From NCBI GenBank assembly GCA_004151065.3, contig NWUY0300071807.1, forward strand, positions 11,540-25,007: a stretch of 13,468 nt of DNA, read 5' to 3'. Position numbers and translations under genes: made by a program. Position 1 is the stretch's first letter. Each line of letters begins with the position of its first letter. The notes under the pieces were generated by a model. The model searched no databases and was not told the origin of the DNA. It was given only the letters and a program-made list of their open reading frames with translations. Source of the DNA: Larix sibirica. Taxonomy: Eukaryota > Streptophyta > Pinopsida > Pinales > Pinaceae. This document shows, one piece after another, positions 7,389 through 13,468 of this stretch.

Positions 7389-8969
7389 CTTACCAATGAG
7401 CACTACAAAGATCACATTCATGCATCCCATCCATGGAACTCTATTCCACTCCTGCACAGAATAGAAGCAAGTCCTAATATTTTTCTACTCAACAGTCCCT
7501 TAGAGTACCCAACCCTTACACTGGTCTTTAGTTTATGCACAAAGAGTCCAACATGTTGTATTATTTTGCATAAGCTCTTGTAGGTAAAGGTTCTTATATT
7601 GCCCAGGCTCTATGCTCACCTACAACCATCTTCTTCACTCTAATGTCTGTGATTTCCTCATCATAATGTTAGTTTCATAGTTTGATAATTTTGAAAGGAG
7701 AAAATAGCATGAAGGTTACTTAGTGTATTAATTCTACATGGAAATGAGTGATAGCCTCCAATGGAGATAAGATAATTGGTGAAAATACATCTGACATTAA
7801 TTTTGAACATAGAACGAAGGACTCCTACATTTGTTATTGAGCGATATTCATCCCATGCTTCCATAACTACATGAGAAGAGCTCCTCACAAACATCACATG
7901 TGAAATAAATTATTAGATTTAATAAGTCAAGAGTAGGTAAATGATTCATTTAAGAGGCACGAAAAAAATGGATGAGTTATAAGGATGAGACTCGAAAGAA
8001 GAGGATTTTATCTCCATAAACACCCTTTCATCTTCCCCTCTAATGGAATCATACACCCTCTAGTGCTCTTAACACAATGAGCTTGAAAAAATTTGTTATT
8101 TTAAAACATAATATTTAAGAAGATCTTCAGTAATCATGACAAGCCAACCACATGGTCCATATAGAAATATTCACATTATGCATGCCTAGCGATTCACTAG
8201 TTAGGCCTTGGCCTTGAACTTCGCATTAGGAACCCATACTAGCATCACATCATTTTACATAATCTTATTTAATATTGTCGGTGCAAAATTTGGAGGAAAC
8301 CAAGGTTCTTGTCCATATGCCAACAAAGGGGTCATTGTAGTCTAGAGTGCTAGCTTGTTTAATATTCATAGGGGAAGAAAGTCTCACGCAAGCCCTTCCT
8401 AGAGCTATGTGTGTTAAGGAGGGTTAGTTACAGGGATGCAGTGGAAGAACATTGTTTATAATGGTTAATGGATTAATATTTTGCAACACATAATCATCAT
8501 ATTGGTTGGTCATCATATGTAAACAAAAATGCGAATCAAGCAAATAACAGTAAACAATACTCAAAAGAAACATTCATGACACATGCAAAACTTTTAGAGG
8601 TGGGCCCAAACATCTTCATCTATTTTATTCATATCAGAGGAACTCATAAAATAAAAATCTCTACAACCACTTCACATCCACTCCTAATTTGTGAAATATG
8701 ACCCATAGTGGTTCTACTCAAAATGCACATAACCAACCCTCAAAACCCATAAATCCCCATTAAATTACCCATTATCAGATCCAAGCCAACTTAACATGAA
8801 AAAATAAAACAGGGACCAATAACATGCAGTATAAAACAACAACGGATACAACAGAACCCATAGAGCCATAGAACCATAAAACCCAAAAGAGCCTAAGGGA
8901 CCCATTTCTCTTCCTTATGCAATACTTTTATACTTGTTGGGGAGGTTGTTTCTGACTACGTCAATATGG
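7389..8969. other. decayed sequence, no gene recognised
   Basis: There are stops throughout. A minus-strand frame at 7661-7897 is open for 78 codons but has no motif I recognise. Positions about 7960-8060 resemble 7110-7206 within the candidate LTR, sharing ATAAGGAT, TCTCC, TTCCCCTCT and TGGAATCAT in the same order. This suggests a diverged second copy of part of the same repeat. Nothing else is evident. Confidence 0.4.
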
Positions 8970-9208
8970 TTATGGTCCAATGACTTCTGAGATGTCATAT
9001 TTATAATTCACCTTACTTTGCACCATGCCTACTTCCGCAGTGTCCACTTCATTGCTTGTGTCCTTCTTCCATAGCTTATCCTTATCAAAGCAACAACCCT
9101 CGAAGATTTTCCTTCCTCAAAATAAAATCCATGGTTCCTACTATCATTCATTTTGTATGGGTTTCCAGTAAGGGATATCGATAGATTCAATGGATTGTCC
9201 AAATCACT
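8970..9208 (-). pseudogene. degenerate coding remnant, unknown product
   Basis: Two consecutive minus-strand frames look coding. The upstream one (from 9208) includes LSISLTGNPYKMNDSRNHGF. The downstream one (9116 to TAA at 8970) includes FDKDKLWKKDTSNEVDTAEV and ends EVIGP. They overlap near 9110, where a single-base frameshift would explain the switch. The composition (Lys, Asp, Glu, Asn) is typical of a soluble protein or of a linker in a retroelement polyprotein. I do not recognise a family. Confidence that it was once coding is low to moderate. Confidence 0.3.
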
Positions 9209-10538
9209 CTAGGTATATTTATCATAAGACAGTAATAACAATCCATCAAGGAGCACTTCAAGCATTCAAATGCAATCCTAGGCACTCATATACCAATTAT
9301 AGGAAATCTTCTTAATACCTACAACACTACTGGGAACCTATCCACATCAAAGAGAAACAATCTGAGTAGTTTCTTGAATTTATAGTAGTCACATACAACC
9401 ATCCAATAGTGGAATTTGTTTGACAAATCAGACATGCAGCAAGCTACAATATCAAGTGTGGGCACTTTTGGGCGTATCCAAAAATCCAAAGCTAAAAACA
9501 AACAACAATATAGTTAAGGATAGGATATTAAGTCAAATTCGAGCACTTATCCTCTTTTAAATACAATATTTTAAGCCCTAGTTTCAACATATGGATAGAG
9601 CATCCTCAATTTTAGTTTAGTTGGCCAAATCAACACTTTTAGACAATTTGGGATATGTAACAACCTTCAAACTTGGTGAGCAATGTATTCTCAATTAGTT
9701 ATGGAAGCAGGGGCTGAATATACTTCTATGATTAATGTAAGAGTCTTCTCTTCTATGTTCATATATGTCAGTTGTCTTTTCCACCACTCTCTCATCTTTT
9801 GGAGTATGCCATTCATTTTTCATTATGCATTCTTTTACTAGCAATTTTTACAATATACAGATTTGTTGTTCTTACTATTCATTACCTTTCCATCACCATT
9901 ACTATTCATTCAAATTTGGAAGCAAATCTGCAAATTTGAGGGAAAAAGAGATGGTTGTAGGTGAGCATAGAGGTTGGGAAAGCTAGTAACCTTTACCCAT
10001 TGAGTTCTNACCTTTACCCATTGAGTTTTTCTACTCTAGAATGCTTGAGAATCCATGAATTAATACTACAAGAGCTTATCCAACAACATACAATAGATTA
10101 GACTCTTACTGCACACACACATAAGCATTGTAAGGGTTGAATTTCATGAGAGAATTGTGGATCAGTGAAGGGGAATCCCATCCTTGTGGTGTGTGGGGAA
10201 CTCGGGAGGAGTGTCAAGTTTATGATGGCTGGGTGACATTCCTGTAGATATTTAGCTGACCATTTGGATAAGAATTGAGAGCAGATTGGATTGTGGGATG
10301 AGAAAGAGAATTTTGCAGGTGTTCCCTTCTCCTTGGTGGCATGATATCCTAGCTTGAGGGTGTCCTCTCAACAAAAAGAGTATATATGATGGACAGAGCG
10401 CCTATGGTTGGATGGAAAATTACTCTTAGACAACTAGTTGCTTGGATATTCTTTTTTTAAAGAAAATTATTATCTTTATATTTGGATGTTCAATTATTTT
10501 ATTTTATGCTTGTGATGAATATGCTTGTATATGCACAA
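9209..10538. other. decayed sequence with one assembly N, no gene recognised
   Basis: I find no supported gene. Frames of 60-73 codons occur on both strands (9319-9501 minus, 9765-9986 plus) but carry no motif. A single N at 10009 sits between two copies of a 20-bp word and is treated as a separate entry. Confidence 0.4.
9989..10029. repeat. 20-bp direct repeat flanking an N, likely assembly join
   Basis: ACCTTTACCCATTGAGTTCT (9989-10008), then N (10009), then the same 20-mer with one substitution (10010-10029). A lone N between two near-identical words is what an unmerged contig overlap looks like. The true sequence probably holds one copy, or else an unresolved gap. Confidence 0.7.
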
Positions 10539-10556
10539 TGTGTGTGTGTGTGTGTG
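10539..10556. repeat. (TG)9 dinucleotide microsatellite
   Basis: Nine uninterrupted TG units lie in AT-rich surroundings. Confidence 0.9.
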
Positions 10557-10839
10557 GATAGATTTTATTTCAACTTTGTTTTTACTTATGCACCTTCACA
10601 CGCATTTTATTATTTATGAATTTTGTATTATTCCCATGGAGTGAAATTGGTTGTATGAACCTACATCAAAAGGTTCTCTAATTTCTCACTCATTCTTTAT
10701 TATCATTGGTGCTCACTCATGTGATTTTTTTTGTCTATGTGAAAGTTTGAACAACAGTAAAATTCCTTGTTTTCATAGTATTTTTTTATGATCATAAATT
10801 TTGGACTAATCACTCTATCATGTTGTAGATAGGGATAAA
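10557..10839. other. AT-rich sequence without features
   Basis: T-rich DNA with no gene. A minus-strand frame of 70 codons beginning further right (10703-10915) has no recognisable motif. Confidence 0.4.
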
Positions 10840-11290
10840 TTCTTGCAATGTGATGTGTATCACATAGATTACTTGTTTTCCATGATATGATTGGTTGCAT
10901 CATCAGTAGATTCATCCTCTAGCTATATATTTCCCAATGTCACACTATCCACATAAATTACCCATGTGACACATCACACCAACCAATGTCTTCACCTGAG
11001 TGGCATCGCGTCCACCAAAAGTTTCATCTTTGTGATGTTTCATCGAAACCTAACATTCTTTCTTGTGACAATAAAACTCATAGACATGTTTCTCGTGACA
11101 CATTGCAAAATCCTAATCCTAACTCTTCATGATATGTCATTATCTTGAGGCCTTACTCATGTAATGTGTCACATGAAAGAAATATTCATGAGTTACGACA
11201 CATCACACCCCCAATAAGTGTATTAGTGGTAGATGATTACATTATCCCATAACCTAGAGGCTCTATCAGTGTGATATATCATGAACATAA
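10840..11290. repeat. cluster of GTGACACATCACA-like words in both orientations
   Basis: Variants recur at about 10848 (TGTGATGTGTATCACA), 10926 (TGTCACAC), 10967 (CATGTGACACATCACACC), 11088 (CGTGACACATTG), 11163 (AATGTGTCACATG), 11197 (ACGACACATCACACCC) and 11270 (GTGTGATATATCATG). Spacing is irregular and copies occur on both strands. It could be a worn satellite or part of a decayed element. No gene is apparent. Confidence 0.4.
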
Positions 11291-11334
11291 AAGTTTCAAC
11301 CCTTGATGCATCAAAATATTTACATTTTTTGGAA

Positions 11335-12008
11335 TGTCCCATTCGAGGTGATCATTTTAAAGGGTTATTGGATGGCACTTAGGCCTAAAATTTGTTCTAA
11401 TATTAAGGTGTCATTTAATAAAAGGGGGATATTTCAGTGGATGGTATCAGATGACCCATGGTATTGTCCATGGTATTAGTTGTTCCATGGTATTGGGTGT
11501 CACATGGTATTGCCCATGGTATGGGACTAAAAAGAAGATAAAAGGGAAGGCACTCATCCATTATGGACATGTTGATTTGGATATTGATTTCTTTTCAATG
11601 TCCGGGGGTTGTGTAGAGTTTTCATTTGGGGTTGGAAAACTACATCCATCCATTGTGGTTTAGTTTCAGTGGTGAGACAAATCCACCTTAGCTAGACAAG
11701 GAGGACAATCCATCCAAGATCTTCACTTGAGCTTCATCTTTTGGTTTGAAACCACTTCTAGGTTCTTGTTGAGTGTATTTTGGTAGCTTCTATAGCAGCC
11801 ATAGTTATTTATTGTCTATCATCTATTATTCATAATAAATGTTCCAACATTATTTCTCCATTTTGGTGTGTTCTTGAATGTTTCCAATCTGTTTGATGAA
11901 ATGTTGATGTGAATGCAAATTGTTTGTGAAAGTTATAAATCAATGTAATATTGGTATCTGTTTGACAAATTCATATAATTTGTGCTCATCCGAGTCGAGG
12001 ACATTACA
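11335..12008 (+). repeat. probable 5' LTR of a Ty3/gypsy element
   Basis: The right end is well supported. The sequence ends GAGTCGAGGACATTACA and is followed one base later by a recognisable primer-binding site, and a Gag remnant lies downstream in the same orientation. The left end, TGTCCCATTCGAGG at 11335, is chosen because TGTCCC starts are common in plant gypsy LTRs and it gives a plausible 674 bp. No second LTR is in the window to confirm it. A possible TATA motif (TTATAAAT, about 11934) lies near the 3' end. Confidence 0.5.
11439..11524 (+). repeat. imperfect minisatellite of CCATGGTATT words
   Basis: Six copies of CATGGTAT or a one-base variant start near 11440, 11456, 11468, 11485, 11502 and 11514. 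Spacings are 17, 12, 17, 17 and 12 bp. Most copies contain the palindrome CCATGG. It lies inside the probable gypsy LTR. Confidence 0.7.
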
Positions 12009-12009
12009 G

Positions 12010-12021
12010 TGACATCAGAGC
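12010..12021 (+). promoter_or_regulatory. degenerate primer-binding site (tRNA-iMet)
   Basis: TGACATCAGAGC differs from the canonical TGGTATCAGAGC at two bases. It stands one base after the ACA end of the LTR, the usual gypsy arrangement, and is followed by Gag-like coding sequence. Confidence 0.65.
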
Positions 12022-12153
12022 TATGCATCCTTCCAGGCTAAGGGGAGATCATTGAAATAAAGAAATTTTCATACTGTTTCTGTTGAGTGACCAACAATAC
12101 ACTTTTCAATTTCAATAATGGTGACTTGGTAGCAAGGCGTGCTTACGGTGGAT

Positions 12154-12559
12154 ATGGAAAACAATAAAGAGGATAATGAAGCACGAGAATGATTTGAGGA
12201 GATTACAAATTGTATAAGGGAGTATATGGCGCACAACGAGCGTAGCCATGTTGTTCAAGGAATTTTGCACCATAAAACATCTAGAGTCATGGTATGAAAC
12301 CTACAGGTGCTACGATTGCAAAGAACCATGGGAGTCAAGCCATAGGTGCAAGGGAAAGGGAAAGGTCCACTGTATAGAGGTAGTTTCTAAAGATGAGGAG
12401 GAGACACTTAGCATACAAGAGGGTGAATTGTTCAGGGAAAAGCCAGTGCACCTTGATACCACAAGGGAGGAGCCTCTCATGACGATTCTGCATGAGGAGC
12501 ATACACAATTACAGGTACCCGGAAAGAGTCGGGGAGAGTTTATACATAGAGAGTTGTGA
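12154..12559 (+). pseudogene. Ty3/gypsy Gag remnant with zinc knuckle, capsid region deleted
   Basis: A frame beginning at ATG 12154 (MENNKEDNEARE, then a stop) looks like a Gag N-terminus. It is interrupted and gives way near 12248-12300 to another frame containing RCYDCKEPWESSHRCKGKGK. The cysteines and histidine follow C-x2-C-x7-H-x-C with the W and (P)GH-type context, the zinc-knuckle variant typical of plant Ty3/gypsy Gag; here the usual PGH is SSH. It is followed by an acidic linker (SKDEEETLSIQEGE) ending at TGA after HREL. Only about 50 codons separate the N-terminus from the knuckle, where intact Gag has some 200-300, so most of the capsid coding is gone. Gag packages element RNA into particles; this copy cannot. 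Confidence 0.75.
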
Positions 12560-12561
12560 CC

Positions 12562-13300
12562 ATGCACTTGTTTTGTGGTATGGAGATATTGAGCCACTTT
12601 TGGGAGGAGACACAAAAGGATCAAGGTTTAGCTACAATGGAGTTAGTTGAGCACATTTTGTATGGACCAACCAACATGGGTGTGTATGCATCCATGGATT
12701 GAGTGGATAGGTACATGCCATATTTGGAGTCACATGGGGATCCAGATTCAACTTACATCAGTAAAGTGTTGGATGCAGTACCGCATATAGGATACCAGTT
12801 GGCATAAGAGGTTATAGTTGTATGTAGTAGTATACAGGGGGGTACACGGAGACACGATGGTGTATAATGGATCTTAGGAGTGTTTCCTCCATGGAGACCT
12901 ACTAAGAGAGTCATTGAGCACATCATTAACTTGAAGTTACCTAGGATTGAGGATTTGCCCGAGTTTCTGCAGCTTATGATTGCTTGGATCATCATGGGAA
13001 GTTGTGTTAGCTCCTGGAATATCGGTGCTAGGGGTCGATGATATGTCACATCTTATAGGCCAGTGTGGAACCTTGGTGATTTTACCATGGAAAGGTGGAT
13101 TTGAGATAGCTCTTACAAGCATTGCAACTTCGAGTTCTAGGATATGAGGATTCATATGGAGCATGACTGTTAGATAGTTATGATCAGAGTGGTGCAACTT
13201 CAACATGATGGTGTATCTTTGAGCTTTGCTTGGGATCTAGGGATTTCGGTAACTAATATAGAGTCGAGAGCCTATGGAAGCCCCTTGTCAGATCACATAT
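12562..13300 (+). pseudogene. unrecognised decayed coding stretch downstream of gag
   Basis: A plus-strand frame from ATG 12562 to TGA 13039-13041 covers 160 codons with three internal stops, and has protein-like composition (YMPYLESHGDPDSTYISKVL; LKLPRIEDLPEFLQLMIAWI). A frame shift near 13000 leads into another open stretch (VDDMSHLIGQCGTLVILPW) to about 13134, and a third frame is open at about 13140-13302. None shows the D[ST]G of protease, or reverse transcriptase, integrase or chromodomain motifs, which should follow Gag in a gypsy element. Minus-strand frames over the same DNA are also open (12753-13049 and 12937-13206), so the coding strand is not certain. Plus is preferred because it continues from gag. 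Confidence 0.35.
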
Positions 13301-13468
13301 AAAGTAGAGGATGCTTCACCTCTTCTTGACTGGTTTGGGACATCGGTATCATTTTCAGTGTCAGACTAGTTCCTTCATAGAAATGATAGGTTGTGGAGTC
13401 ATTGTTGTTAGAAAAATAGGATCGCAGAGAAATAACAATAAACAAGATGCAAATATAAATCACATAAA
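13301..13468. other. window end, no further feature
   Basis: AT-rich sequence with stops in all frames. If the gypsy element continues, its pol genes and 3' LTR would lie beyond the window. Confidence 0.4.

Noticed and set aside
7189-7464. 91-codon plus-strand frame
   Set aside because: It spans the end of the candidate LTR, is Ser/Ile/His-rich, and has no motif; probably chance.
7661-7897. 78-codon minus-strand frame
   Set aside because: It has no recognisable domain and no coding-like neighbours; not supported as a gene.
9765-9986. 73-codon plus-strand frame
   Set aside because: It is rich in Ser, Phe, His and Tyr from T/C-rich DNA, lacks any motif, and ends just before the assembly N.
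11441-11450. TGGTATCAG, resembling a primer-binding site
   Set aside because: It lacks the following AGC, has no LTR end (CA) before it, and is one unit of the CATGGTAT minisatellite.
12310-12624. 104-codon minus-strand frame
   Set aside because: It is antisense to the Gag zinc knuckle, so a shadow.
12753-13206. two overlapping minus-strand frames of 98 and 89 codons
   Set aside because: They have no motif and overlap each other in different frames. The plus strand continues from gag and is preferred, though this remains uncertain.
1-13468. tRNA, rRNA, CRISPR arrays, bacterial operons or terminators
   Set aside because: I looked for cloverleaf boxes, conserved rRNA words, regularly spaced repeats and ribosome-binding sites and saw none; the sequence is plant-like.

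Overview
The window looks like intergenic DNA from a large, repeat-rich plant genome. It is AT-rich, full of stop codons in every frame, and holds no intact gene. It does contain recognisable plant LTR-retrotransposon hallmarks: tRNA-iMet primer-binding sites, TG...CA LTR ends, target-site duplications, and the CX2CX7HXC zinc knuckle of plant Ty3/gypsy Gag. A gymnosperm (conifer-like) source would fit the age and decay of the elements, but that is inference. There are no ribosome-binding sites, operons, tRNAs, rRNAs or CRISPR arrays.

Layout. (1) Positions 1-1634 are degenerate DNA with one weak plus-strand coding remnant (697-999). (2) Positions 1640-5657 are a complete but old LTR retrotransposon on the minus strand. 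It has two LTRs of about 260 bp (roughly 80% identical by hand alignment), a perfect 5-bp TATTT target-site duplication, and a perfect 12-nt iMet primer-binding site abutting the right (5') LTR. It has no recognisable protease, integrase, reverse transcriptase or RNase H. Just after the primer-binding site is a short stub resembling the start of a copia Gag. Most of the interior is then a broken gene for a long coiled coil followed by a clear G-patch domain (2600-4136), and near the 3' LTR is a short acidic reading frame. This cargo-carrying, non-autonomous element is the most interesting object in the window. (3) Positions 5663-7387 hold a 136-bp tandem duplication and a candidate minus-strand solo LTR beginning TGTAACACCCC. 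(4) Positions 7388-11334 are mostly uninformative decayed DNA with one minus-strand coding remnant (8970-9208), a probable assembly join at an N (10009), a (TG)9 microsatellite and a patch of repeated GTGACACATCACA-like words. (5) From 11335 to the window end lies the 5' part of a plus-strand Ty3/gypsy element: a probable 674-bp LTR with a CCATGGTATT minisatellite, a degenerate primer-binding site, a Gag remnant that keeps its zinc knuckle but has lost most of the capsid region, and then an unrecognised decayed coding stretch where protease would be expected.

Nothing here is likely to be functional as it stands. The value lies in what the elements carried, above all the G-patch/coiled-coil cargo. 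All alignments and percentages are by eye; no database search was run.
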